From Acidobacteriaceae bacterium (lineage in GTDB: Bacteria; Acidobacteriota; Terriglobia; Terriglobales; Acidobacteriaceae), in contig PMSQ01000085.1 of the NCBI GenBank assembly GCA_003168355.1, forward strand, positions 613 through 43,828: DNA of 43,216 nucleotides, in the 5' to 3' direction. The notes beneath the pieces were generated by a model that had not been told where the DNA came from, searched no databases, and saw only the letters and a program-made list of their open reading frames with translations. The position numbers and the translations under genes were made by a program. How positions within the stretch are numbered: position 1 is the first letter of the stretch; each line of letters opens with the position of its first letter. This document shows positions 25,792-33,893 of this stretch, piece by piece.

Positions 25792-27090
25792 TCACTTTCC
25801 GTATTCGTTCTTCACGACCTCGCCGCCCTTCATCACAAACTTTACGTGCTCCAGCGTGGTCACATCGTTAAGCGGATCGCCATCTACCGCGACGACGTCG
25901 GCCCACGCACCAGGTTCCAGGCTTCCGACTTTTCCCGGCCATCCCAGCAGGTCCGCGGCATTCACCGTGGCCGCCTGAATCGCCTGCAAGGGCGTCAACC
26001 CAAGCTTGACCATGACTGCGAATTCGTGCGCATTCAGGCCGTGGGGATAAACCGCTGCATCGGTGCCGAATGCCACCTTCACTCCGCTGGCGAAGGCGTG
26101 AGCGACGTTCTTGCGCGCGGCCGGCATCACGGCTTTGGCCTTGACGAGCAGAAAGTCAGGGACGTGATTTCTTTCGGCATTCTCCAGAAACCAGTCGGCC
26201 AGGTAAAGCGTGGGCACAAGATAGGTGCCGTTCTTTTTCATCTCCGCGATGCCCGCATCGTCAATGTAAGAGCCGTGCTCGATGGAATCCACGCCCGCCT
26301 CTGACGCCCAGAGAATGCCCTGAGCTCCATGGGCATGGGCGGCAACTTTTCGTCCCAGCCGATGGGCATCGGCCACGATCGCCTTCATCTCCTCCAGCGT
26401 GTATTGCGAGGCTTGTGGATCGTCGCCCTTGGAGAGCACGCCGCCGGTGGCGCAGATCTTGATCAAATCGGCGCCGTACTTAATATTCTCGCGCACCTTG
26501 TGCTGGACGGCCGCAATGCCATCGGCCACTCCGTCTCCCACCGCGTGATACTCGTAGGGCAGCAGATTGTTGTCGCAGTGTCCTCCGGTGATGCCCAACG
26601 CCGGCCCACTCACCAGCATCCTGGGGCCGGGCACGTCGCCCGCGTTGATGGCGTCGCGCAGGGCCACATCGCTGTATCCATCCGCAGCCACGTTACGCAC
26701 GGTGGTGAATCCCGCTGCGAGTGTGACCCGCGCGTTCTTGGCGCCAATCAATGCTTCGCGGGGGATGGATAGGCCGAGCTCCTCATAACCAAACTTGGGA
26801 TCCATGGTCAGGTGTGTATGAGCATCGATCAATCCGGGCAGGACGGTTGCGTTGGGCAACTCAATGCGGAGAGCGTCCGCTGGTGCCTTTGTTCCCGCCG
26901 AGGCTCCAACGCTTACGATTTTCCCGTTTGCTATAACGAGCGTTTGATCCGAAAGTAGCTTGCCGCTCTTCACGTCGAGCATCTGCCCAGCGTGTATGAC
27001 AACGCTTCTGGAGCTTTGCTGGGCGATGAGTTGCCCAGCCAGCGTGAGCATAGCGACCACAAGCATCGGGGAACCGCGAAGTTTCCTCAC
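25792..27090 (-). CDS. Secreted metal-dependent amidohydrolase (imidazolonepropionase-like)
   Basis: The 432-residue protein has a signal peptide (MLVVAMLTLAGQLIAQ) and an amidohydrolase-superfamily domain. Metal-ligand motifs are DAHTH, the Lys in DLIKICATGG, HAHG, SIEHG and GTDA. The C-terminal PGAWADVVAVDGDPL is the return strand typical of the family. Secreted members act on peptides, such as Xaa-Pro or cyclic dipeptides, but the substrate here is unknown. GTG at 27090 is the start, with GAGGAG about 7 nt upstream. It is paralogous to the gene at 27911-29254: both end in DPL-x-D...-L-x-V-x-FVMK. Confidence 0.88.
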   Translation of the reverse strand: MRKLRGSPMLVVAMLTLAGQLIAQQSSRSVVIHAGQMLDVKSGKLLSDQTLVIANGKIVSVGASAGTKAPADALRIELPNATVLPGLIDAHTHLTMDPKFGYEELGLSIPREALIGAKNARVTLAAGFTTVRNVAADGYSDVALRDAINAGDVPGPRMLVSGPALGITGGHCDNNLLPYEYHAVGDGVADGIAAVQHKVRENIKYGADLIKICATGGVLSKGDDPQASQYTLEEMKAIVADAHRLGRKVAAHAHGAQGILWASEAGVDSIEHGSYIDDAGIAEMKKNGTYLVPTLYLADWFLENAERNHVPDFLLVKAKAVMPAARKNVAHAFASGVKVAFGTDAAVYPHGLNAHEFAVMVKLGLTPLQAIQAATVNAADLLGWPGKVGSLEPGAWADVVAVDGDPLNDVTTLEHVKFVMKGGEVVKNEYGK

Positions 27091-27240
27091 AGAGCATCTC
27101 CTCTATTCAAGCTGTTGAGTTGTGCAGCGATCCTGGAAATAGCGGGAAGGAAACCGCGCGGCACACGCCAGTAGGGCTTTTACCACAAGCGATGAAGGGT
27201 TCGCCACCAGTTTAGAAATGAGAAGCCGCCGGAACTCGGT

Positions 27241-27678
27241 CTAGCCTCCGGGCCCATCATTGGAGACATATTGCTCGAGCGATTCCAATTCGCGGCTGAG
27301 GTCGTCGACGCGCCACTCCAGCAGGTTGCGGATGGAAAGAATTCCCAGCAGCTTGCCGTTATCATCGGCGACCGGCAGATGGCGGAAATGGCGCTCCAGC
27401 ATGGTGGTGAGCGCCTCGCCCGGCCCGGTGCGCCGCGTTGCCATTTCCACCGGGGTGGTCATCAGGTCGCGGACCGGCGTGGACTCGGGATCCGTGCGCC
27501 GGAGCGCCATTTTGCGAAGAACGTCGCGTTCCGTGAAGATTCCAGCAACCCGGTATTCGGCGTCGACCACGGCCACGGCGCCAACGTGATGGTCAAGCAT
27601 CTTGTTGATCGCGTCGGATACGCTGGCCTCGAGCGGAACCGCCGCGATTTCCCGGTCACAAAGTTCCAGTACGCTCAT
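27241..27678 (-). CDS. Two-CBS-domain protein
   Basis: From the ATG at 27678 this is a 145-residue protein made of two CBS repeats. These include AVAVVDAEYRVAGIFTERDVLRK and HLPVADDNGKLLGILSIRNLLEW, followed by a short acidic C-terminal helix. CBS pairs bind adenosine nucleotides and regulate other proteins, and this one has no attached catalytic domain. It sits between two paralogous amidohydrolases on the same strand. The ribosome binding region is a run of ten Gs. An upstream GTG at 27705 in the same frame would read through that run (RRVGGGVAMSV), but the ATG fits the CBS start better. Confidence 0.88.
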   Translation of the reverse strand: MSVLELCDREIAAVPLEASVSDAINKMLDHHVGAVAVVDAEYRVAGIFTERDVLRKMALRRTDPESTPVRDLMTTPVEMATRRTGPGEALTTMLERHFRHLPVADDNGKLLGILSIRNLLEWRVDDLSRELESLEQYVSNDGPGG

Positions 27679-27683
27679 AGCAA

Positions 27684-27693
27684 CCCCCCCCCC
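27684..27693 (-). promoter_or_regulatory. G10 homopolymer in the CBS gene leader
   Basis: Ten consecutive Cs on the plus strand read as G10 on the gene strand, ending 5 nt before the ATG, exactly where the Shine-Dalgarno lies. Changes in tract length would alter ribosome binding spacing, a classical phase-variation arrangement. This is inference from a single sequence. Confidence 0.4.
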
Positions 27694-27910
27694 GACTCTC
27701 CGCACAACGCCCTAATGAGCCGGATCTAATCCGATCAGAAACGAGATTGATGAATTATGCTCACGGCGAGGCCGTTGTCAAGTGAATTGAAGTGATTTTG
27801 AGAATCTTTATTTTCGCCTGGGGAAAACGGGAGTCTCCCTGCTTTTCTTTGGCGTCGCGCCCGTTACCGGTTGCCTTGAATTTGTGGCAGTTCGCTGCCC
27901 CTCACGTGCT

Positions 27911-29254
27911 TCACGGTCTTGAGCTGCTTTCATTCTTGCTTTCATTCTTGAAGACCGTTCCGTCCTTCATCACGAACTGCACATTTTCCAACACTTTGAT
28001 GTCGCGCAAGGGATCGCCGCCGACTGCAATGATATCGGCAAACGCCCCCGGCGCAACCACGCCAATCTTTCCTTCCATGTCGAGCATAACGGCGGCGCGC
28101 GAGGTTGCACTCTGAATAGCGCCCATCGGCGGCATGCCAAGCTCCACCATGCGCGAGAACTCCTGCGCGATCGGCTCGCTCCAGGGAATTCCTCCCATAT
28201 CCGTGCCGAAGGCGATCTTCACTCCAGCCTTGAGCGCTTTCTTGAACGACTGCTCATGCACTGAAGCGCGCAAGCGGTCGCGTTGCCCGGCTGGTGTGTC
28301 GGCCGCAGCCCAGTCGGTGTAGTAAACGCTGATCGTCGGCACGTACCATGTGCCCTGCTTCAGCATCTGGGAAATCGCGGCATCATCGAGATCGAGGCCA
28401 TGCTCGATGGAGTCGCATCCACCGTCCAGCGCCCGGCGCAGGCCGATACCGCCATAAACGTGGCACGCGACTTTCTTTCCCCAGCCGTGAGTTTCGTCCA
28501 CTATCGCCCGCAATTCTTCGACCGTGAGCGTGGGTTGTGATACGAGTTCGCCGTTCTTGCCTACCCACGAACGATGCGTCATGTAGACCTTGATCCAGTC
28601 GGCGCCGTGGTCGAGCTGCTCCCGCGCCGCTTTGCGCGCCTCTACCGGGCCATCGACAATCTGTGCGCCTTTGGGCATGTCGAGCTCGGGGGCGTAGCCC
28701 TCCAGCGGATAACCGCCCGTGGTCGAGATGGCGCGGGTCGAGATGAACAAGCGCGGTCCGGGAATATAGCCTTGCTCGATGGCCTGCTTGATGCCCACAT
28801 CGCCATAACCCGCACCTTCGGTCTCTACATCGCGCAGCGTCGTAAAGCCTTGTTCCAGCGCCCGCCGCACGGAAACGGTAGCCCGCGCTGCGCGCAGGGC
28901 GAGCGGAGCGTTCAGGATGTTGGCGTCGTAGCCACCGTGCGCGGGATCTTCTCCCTGCAAAAAGATGTGGGTGTGGGAATCGATGAGGCCGGGCAGGAGC
29001 GTGGCTTTCGACAAATCGATTACAGTCGCGCCAGGGGGAATCTTGGCGGTCGCCGCGGCGCTAACACTCTCGATGCGATTGCCGCGAACAATGACCACCT
29101 GGTCGCGGCGCGGCTGATCGGACTTGCCATCGATCAGAGCACCGGCGCGAATCACGGTCCAGGATTCGGCACGATTGTCTTTCTGTTGCGCCGCCGCCGA
29201 AATCACGACTGCAAAAAGCAGTATCCATCCATAGTGGTTCTTCAAGGTTTTCAC
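27911..29254 (-). CDS. Secreted metal-dependent amidohydrolase, second paralogue
   Basis: The 447-residue protein from GTG 29254 (AGGAGA about 8 nt upstream) has a signal peptide (LKNHYGWILLFAVVISAAAQ) and the same amidohydrolase layout as the gene at 25792-27090. Motifs are DSHTH, the Lys in DWIKVYMTHRS, HVYG, SIEHG, GTDMGG and PGAFADIIAVGGDPL. The HAHG of the paralogue is HVYG here, and the region before it (GKNGELVSQPTLTVEEL) differs, suggesting a different substrate. The open frame continues upstream to 29344 without a signal peptide, so the GTG is preferred. It lies 52 bp after the RidA-like gene and may be co-transcribed with it. Confidence 0.88.
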   Translation of the reverse strand: MKTLKNHYGWILLFAVVISAAAQQKDNRAESWTVIRAGALIDGKSDQPRRDQVVIVRGNRIESVSAAATAKIPPGATVIDLSKATLLPGLIDSHTHIFLQGEDPAHGGYDANILNAPLALRAARATVSVRRALEQGFTTLRDVETEGAGYGDVGIKQAIEQGYIPGPRLFISTRAISTTGGYPLEGYAPELDMPKGAQIVDGPVEARKAAREQLDHGADWIKVYMTHRSWVGKNGELVSQPTLTVEELRAIVDETHGWGKKVACHVYGGIGLRRALDGGCDSIEHGLDLDDAAISQMLKQGTWYVPTISVYYTDWAAADTPAGQRDRLRASVHEQSFKKALKAGVKIAFGTDMGGIPWSEPIAQEFSRMVELGMPPMGAIQSATSRAAVMLDMEGKIGVVAPGAFADIIAVGGDPLRDIKVLENVQFVMKDGTVFKNESKNESSSRP

Positions 29255-29306
29255 TCTTGTCTCTCCTGGTTGCTTCAAAGGCCTCTGGAATGGACGAATT
29301 CTACTC

Positions 29307-29699
29307 TCACTTCCCCGTGACGTAAGCCTCCGCCTCGATCTCAACCAGCATCTCGGGAGAAATCAGGGCGCTCACCTGCACCATCGAGGTTGCGGGGCGA
29401 ATGGCGCCGAAGAACGCCCCATGCGCCTTGCCGATTTTCTCCCACTCGGCGATGTTGGTTACAAAGATGCGAGTTCGAACGACGTCCTTCATGCCGGCGC
29501 CGGCTTTCTCTAAGGCGCTCTCGATGTTTTTCAAAATCTGTACCGCCTGGGCGTAAGAATCTCCCGCGCCCACAATCTTGCCCTCCGGCCCGGTCGCGGT
29601 GGTGCCCGACACATACACATAGGGTCCAACCCTGACTGCACGCGAGTAACCTACAATGGGTTCCCAAGGTGTACCGCTGGAGATGTTCATTCTTTCCAT
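29307..29699 (-). CDS. RidA/YjgF-family protein
   Basis: The 130-residue protein carries [46 protein letters not shown], and a C-terminal VEIEAEAYV. RidA hydrolyses reactive enamine/imine intermediates released by PLP enzymes, and the key arginine is in VRTRIF. The C-terminal part [15 protein letters not shown] is typical of the subgroup that keeps the catalytic Glu. ATG at 29699 is chosen, with GGGA upstream; an ATG at 29690 is also possible. The amidohydrolase lies downstream on the same strand. Both could act on small nitrogen compounds. Confidence 0.9.
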   Translation of the reverse strand: MERMNISSGTPWEPIVGYSRAVRVGPYVYVSGTTATGPEGKIVGAGDSYAQAVQILKNIESALEKAGAGMKDVVRTRIFVTNIAEWEKIGKAHGAFFGAIRPATSMVQVSALISPEMLVEIEAEAYVTGK

Positions 29700-29950
29700 T
29701 TGCTGGATTCCCTTTCTCGGGCCTTCATTGTGGTCGTTGCGTGCGGGCGGTGAATTAGCACTCGAAGGGTGCGTGTGCCAAAACAATCGCCACAACCTTG
29801 CAAGGGTTTGCGCACTTCTAAGGATTAGTGAAAATGATGCGCCCGATAAACAAAAGTCACTTGCTTTCGTGGCGAAACTGGGGTAACTAGTTACTTACGA
29901 GCGTTTGGAAAGTCCGTGCGCAACACGGCTTTCAGGAGGCCCAAAGAGGC

Positions 29951-30502
29951 ATGATTCCGGAATCTCATCCGCTGCGGCAACTCTTCCAGGAATTGGTTGG
30001 GCGCCACTATGCCGAGGAGATCGGCATCCGCGATCCGCAAGTCGTGGCCTACGTCTCGCATCTGCTGGCCGAGTTCTGCGAGTCCGATCAACTGTTTAAG
30101 ATTCACAACGCTGCCGACCGTCCTCTCACCGACCTGGGCGAGATGCTGATCGAGTCCGACCCCATCTACGGCCCCGCGCCCTCGTTTGACCGCGAACGCC
30201 AGGTGCGCAAACATATTGGAGACTACGCTTTATTCTTCGCCGGCATGTTTCCCGAAAGCATCAACCACTTCCGGCTGCGCCGCCATCGCGTGGAGAATTT
30301 TGTGGAGTGGATGAAGGCCGGAAAAGAGAGCTATTACATTGTGTCGAAGTTCGAGCACTTCGAATATGCGAAGGTCGCTCCGCTGTTTGCTAATCTATCG
30401 CGCGAGTTCGAGGGCTGCGTTTACGGCCTCAATATGGTAAAGAACGATCTTCAAGAAATGCAGCACCCGATCACGCGCCGCAGTGGCGAACTGCTTATGT
30501 AG
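29951..30502 (+). CDS. Conserved helical protein of unknown function
   Basis: The 183-residue, probably cytoplasmic protein has no recognised domain. It is rich in aromatic and charged residues, with conserved-looking blocks such as DYALFFAGMFPESI and KESYYIVSKFEHFEYAKVAPLFANL. AGGAGG lies upstream at 29935-29940 and a second GAGG at 29946-29949 sits close to the ATG at 29951. Its 3' end overlaps that of rsmD by 8 bp in convergent orientation. Nothing in the context reveals a function. Confidence 0.7.
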   Translation: MIPESHPLRQLFQELVGRHYAEEIGIRDPQVVAYVSHLLAEFCESDQLFKIHNAADRPLTDLGEMLIESDPIYGPAPSFDRERQVRKHIGDYALFFAGMFPESINHFRLRRHRVENFVEWMKAGKESYYIVSKFEHFEYAKVAPLFANLSREFEGCVYGLNMVKNDLQEMQHPITRRSGELLM

Positions 30503-31088
30503 CCTTGTTCAGGTCCGGGTGTCCACCGATGCGGTAAAAACTGAGAGCGGTGTTCCCCTGCACCAGCTTGCGAATTCTCCGCAGTGAACCGAATTCACTC
30601 CCCGGATCAAACTTTTTTTCATGCTCCGCGATCACCAACGACATAGCCCAGACCAGCGATGAATCGGCGAGTGCCGTAAGGGTTTCCTGGTAAGCTTGCT
30701 GCATTCGATAAGGTGGATCGAGGAACACTACGTCGGCGGCGACGTGCTCCCGCTCCAGGCGCCATAGAATTCCGGCAAGATCATCTTTAAGAATCTTGTA
30801 TGCGTCTATGATTCCCAGGTTCTGCAGGTTTTGTTCAATCAGCTTTGTCGCCGGAGGCGAGTTCTCCACAAAATAAACCTGCTTGGCCCCGCGGCTGAGC
30901 GCTTCAATCCCCACCGCGCCGGTGCCCGCGAACACATCCAACCACACGCTGCCTGTGAGCGCTTCGGGATTGCCGGCGGTGAGAACGTTGAACAGCGTCT
31001 CGCGCAAACGGTCGGAGGTGGGACGGATATCCATCCCGCCCAACGAGCGTAGAGGACGCCCCCGGTACTTGCCGGCAACTACGCGCAT
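30495..31088 (-). CDS. rsmD: 16S rRNA (guanine966-N2)-methyltransferase
   Basis: RsmD methylates G966 of 16S rRNA. The 197-residue protein starts MRVVAGKYRGRPL and has RPTSDRLRETLFNVL, the SAM-binding motif LDVFAGTGAVGIEALSRGA (53-57 FAGTG) and the catalytic motif DPPY (124-127). The open frame upstream to 31175 would clash with the start of the divergent protease gene and lacks homologous character, so ATG 31088 is chosen. The C-terminus is somewhat longer and less typical. Its end overlaps the previous gene tail to tail by 8 bp. Confidence 0.92.
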   Translation of the reverse strand: MRVVAGKYRGRPLRSLGGMDIRPTSDRLRETLFNVLTAGNPEALTGSVWLDVFAGTGAVGIEALSRGAKQVYFVENSPPATKLIEQNLQNLGIIDAYKILKDDLAGILWRLEREHVAADVVFLDPPYRMQQAYQETLTALADSSLVWAMSLVIAEHEKKFDPGSEFGSLRRIRKLVQGNTALSFYRIGGHPDLNKAT

Positions 31089-31158
31089 GGCTCTGAACCT
31101 TCGATTCCAGGAGTCAATATATCCGACCATGTAAAATAACTGTAGTAGCCGAGGCTTC

Positions 31159-32283
31159 ATGAGAAGTTTTTCCATCCACGTCGGGCGCCTGTTCGGAGTC
31201 GAGGTGCGCCTTCATCTGACGTTCCTGATTTTGCCTTTGTTCGTTTTCTGGACGGAATACAACGCGAACCATCCAGCCGACGGGCCGCGGGACCTGGCAC
31301 TCGTTGGAATTGTGCTGGCTTGCGTCGCGGCCCACGAAGCCGGACACATGCTCGTCGCCTGGCGTTTCGGGCTAATCCCCAAAGCGGTCATTCTTCTGCC
31401 GCTCGGCGGCGTAACCGTTTTCGATGAATCGCGATCAGAACAACCGAAGTCCACTGCGGCGACCTGGAACCGGGAGGTCCGCATCGCTCTTACCGGGCCG
31501 CTGGTGAATCTTGCGTTCGCGATGGTCGCGGCTGTCGTGATCTTCGCGACCGGGGTGGGGGCGCATCTATGGGAATGGCCTTTCTTGCAGTCCGCCAACC
31601 TGCCGCGCAGCCTGGTATGGGCCAACCTTTACATCGCTGGCTTGAATCTTCTGCCTGCCTATCCTCTCGACGGAGGCCGAATCCTGCGGGCCGCTTTTGC
31701 GCGCAGCATTGATCCCGCCGCTGCTACCCGCCGCGCCGTCTCCATCAGCCACGCGCTGGCGATGGTTCTCATGGTTGCGGGTTTGTTCAGCAATACCTGG
31801 CTCACCATGGTGGGCATCATTATCTTTTCTGCGGCGCAACTCGAGGAACGAGCGGTCGTCTTCCAATCGGTTTTGGACAGTGTGCGCCTGGAAGAAGTCA
31901 TGTTGACCGACTTCGCAACTCTCTCACCGGCCGACACACTCGAAGACGCTCTGGAGAAGGCAGTGCATTCCCTGCAGGATGACTTCCCGGTGGTCCGCGG
32001 CAGCGACATGGTTGGAGTGATTTCCCGGCAGCGCATTCTGGAAGCGCTGCGCGTGGAAGGCAACGGCTATGTCCAGGCCGTGATGAACAAGATCTTTGAG
32101 GTCTCGATCCGGCAGGAGTCGCTGGCTTCCGCCTTCCGCAAACTTACCGCGCGGAATCTCAGCATCATTCCGGTGGTCGAGGATCAGCGACTGGTGGGCA
32201 TCGTGACCTTGCAAAACCTGATGCACTCGATGGCTCTGCTGGCGGAGAGCCGCAAGCTGCGGCGGGACAGCGCGGAATCTTAA
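31159..32283 (+). CDS. Site-2 protease (M50) with C-terminal CBS pair
   Basis: The 374-residue integral membrane protein has the zinc motif HEAGH (59-63) in a membrane helix and the second site NLLPAYPLDGG (163-173, with Asp171). This is the M50 intramembrane metalloprotease core. Two CBS-like repeats fill about 240-370 (LEEVMLTDFATLSPADTL, VPVV-like IIPVVEDQRLVGIVTL). Such proteins cleave transmembrane anti-sigma factors or other regulators within the membrane, and CBS domains may make activity respond to adenine nucleotides. No sigma/anti-sigma pair lies nearby. It is divergent from rsmD across a 70-bp gap. Confidence 0.9.
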   Translation: MRSFSIHVGRLFGVEVRLHLTFLILPLFVFWTEYNANHPADGPRDLALVGIVLACVAAHEAGHMLVAWRFGLIPKAVILLPLGGVTVFDESRSEQPKSTAATWNREVRIALTGPLVNLAFAMVAAVVIFATGVGAHLWEWPFLQSANLPRSLVWANLYIAGLNLLPAYPLDGGRILRAAFARSIDPAAATRRAVSISHALAMVLMVAGLFSNTWLTMVGIIIFSAAQLEERAVVFQSVLDSVRLEEVMLTDFATLSPADTLEDALEKAVHSLQDDFPVVRGSDMVGVISRQRILEALRVEGNGYVQAVMNKIFEVSIRQESLASAFRKLTARNLSIIPVVEDQRLVGIVTLQNLMHSMALLAESRKLRRDSAES

Positions 32284-32453
32284 GGCGAACTTTCCCGGGA
32301 ACTGGAAAACTTATCTGTAGTTCGATTGCCTTAGGAGAAAAAATTGAGAGCAATCGTGGCGGTCGATGCGCCGTACCGGACTCCGTTTCGCTTCCATGGG
32401 CTAGCAATAACAATCTCGTTTATTTTCGCCTTTCCTATCGAGTGGAGGCGGTC

Positions 32454-33665
32454 ATGACGCTTAACTCGTCAAGACAGCCCTTTCTTTTGCTACGGTGCGC
32501 TCTGGCGATCTCCGTCGTCCTAGCGTTTCCCATTGAACAAGTTATGCATGACAGCTATCTGTCGATCTCTTCGTGCAGCAACGAGGAGATCGGGCTCAAT
32601 CTAGGTAATATTGTCCAAGCGATTCTCACTCCGATTTTTATTTTTCTTCTGCCAGGACCGGGATCGATTTTTCAAAAGAAGGTTGCTTCATCGTCTTTAC
32701 GTCGTCTTTCGCCCGTAGGAGTGCCGGTCATACCCCGGAGCGCCGTTAGTGCACGGCGTTCAGCCGTGCCAATGGCCGTGTTTCTTCTTGCCCTGGGCCT
32801 CGCGATGTTCCTGGCGAGCGGCTGGTCCCTGAAGCACTGGATTGGTCAGTCACCTATGACCTCATCCCCCTTCGCCAACGCAGCTGTGGCTGCACTTCTC
32901 ATTATTCAGCTCGCCTCCAGTCTGGTTAGTATCGGTGCGGCCATCTTTCTCCTGCGCTTGCATGTATTGTCTGAGGGCGCTTTATTCATCGCTGCGGGCT
33001 GCTTGTGCGCTGTGATGATTTCCATCGCCTGGTGGTATGGAGTTCAAGAGTACGCCGAGCTTCACGGAGAATGCGCGGCGCTCTACGACTGGAGCCTTCC
33101 TGTCCACTCTTTTAAGCCGGATTATGTGTCAGACTTCTTTCATTACTTCATTTACTTGAGTGGGTTCTCTGCACTCTGGGTCGGCGTCACCGCGGGTGGG
33201 CTCCGTTTGCAATCCGCCCGTGCAGCCGAGGGTAATTCTGCCGGCAAACCGTTGCGTCACTTCCAGGGCTTTTATTGGGCATGCTTCCTCGGCTGGGCGG
33301 TTCAATATCGTATCAGCCAGTGCTTTGCGGTCAACGGCCACAACCAGGAGTGGGTCCTCTGGGCTGTTTTGGATTTCGTTTTTCTCACCGCTAGCTCCCT
33401 ATGGGTATTGGCTTTCATCTCTTCTTGGTGGAAGAAGAAACCGCGGACCTGGCTACACGCGATCATGCAGGCATATTGGAGGAGCTTCGCGATCGTCTTG
33501 CTTACTGCGCTGACGTTCTGTTGGTTATTCATAGGAGCAGTAGGGACCCTCAAGCCTTTCGTGACGTGGAATGTCTTCGGCTTGGCATGGGCTCTGGGTG
33601 TTGGTACTTGGCGGTGGCGTGCCCTGCAGAAAGAATCGCTCACGGCGGTGGTACCTCAAATGTAG
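32454..33665 (+). CDS. Polytopic membrane protein of unknown function
   Basis: The 403-residue protein has about nine or ten hydrophobic segments separated by short loops. An Arg-rich cytoplasmic loop lies around residues 80-105. The start at ATG 32454 is supported by GGAGG at 32444-32448. No family motif is recognised: no ATPase, transporter signature or conserved charged pairs. It lies beside the serA relic and could be an accessory gene. Confidence 0.65.
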   Translation: MTLNSSRQPFLLLRCALAISVVLAFPIEQVMHDSYLSISSCSNEEIGLNLGNIVQAILTPIFIFLLPGPGSIFQKKVASSSLRRLSPVGVPVIPRSAVSARRSAVPMAVFLLALGLAMFLASGWSLKHWIGQSPMTSSPFANAAVAALLIIQLASSLVSIGAAIFLLRLHVLSEGALFIAAGCLCAVMISIAWWYGVQEYAELHGECAALYDWSLPVHSFKPDYVSDFFHYFIYLSGFSALWVGVTAGGLRLQSARAAEGNSAGKPLRHFQGFYWACFLGWAVQYRISQCFAVNGHNQEWVLWAVLDFVFLTASSLWVLAFISSWWKKKPRTWLHAIMQAYWRSFAIVLLTALTFCWLFIGAVGTLKPFVTWNVFGLAWALGVGTWRWRALQKESLTAVVPQM

Positions 33666-33688
33666 GTGGGCTGCTGGGAAAATCCAAT

Positions 33689-33893
33689 CTAAAACAGCCG
33701 CACCGCTTTTGCCTGGCGAGCGCGAGATCAACATCGCCGACTTCTCTTTAGGTGGCGTAGCACCGAAGCGTCTTCTGAACCGCGCGAGGCCATCGCCGTG
33801 GTCCATGTGGATGGGTATGATGTGCCCGACGCAGTGCTGAGGAAGCTAGAGGAAATTCCTGCGGTGCGGCAAACGAGGGTTTGTTACGGCTTC
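33689..33893 (+). pseudogene. Inverted relic of the serA ACT domain
   Basis: From about 33716 the plus strand reads GEREINIADFSLG, the start of the ACT domain of serA (GESEINIADFSLG). Continuing similarity can be followed through GAACCGCGCGAGGCCATCGC, CATGTGGATGG and GTGCTGAGGAAGCT to GCGGTGCGGCAA near 33870, with frameshifts. Immediately before it, 33689-33715 carries a copy of the last nine codons of serA in the opposite orientation (CTAAAACAGCCGCACCGC...), matching the true serA end at 33894-33920. The block is thus an ancient serA 3' copy in which the ACT part is inverted. It encodes no intact protein. Confidence 0.65.

Noticed and set aside
28574-29320. 248-residue plus-strand frame opposite the second amidohydrolase
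   Set aside because: It mirrors a well-supported amidohydrolase and has no motif of its own.
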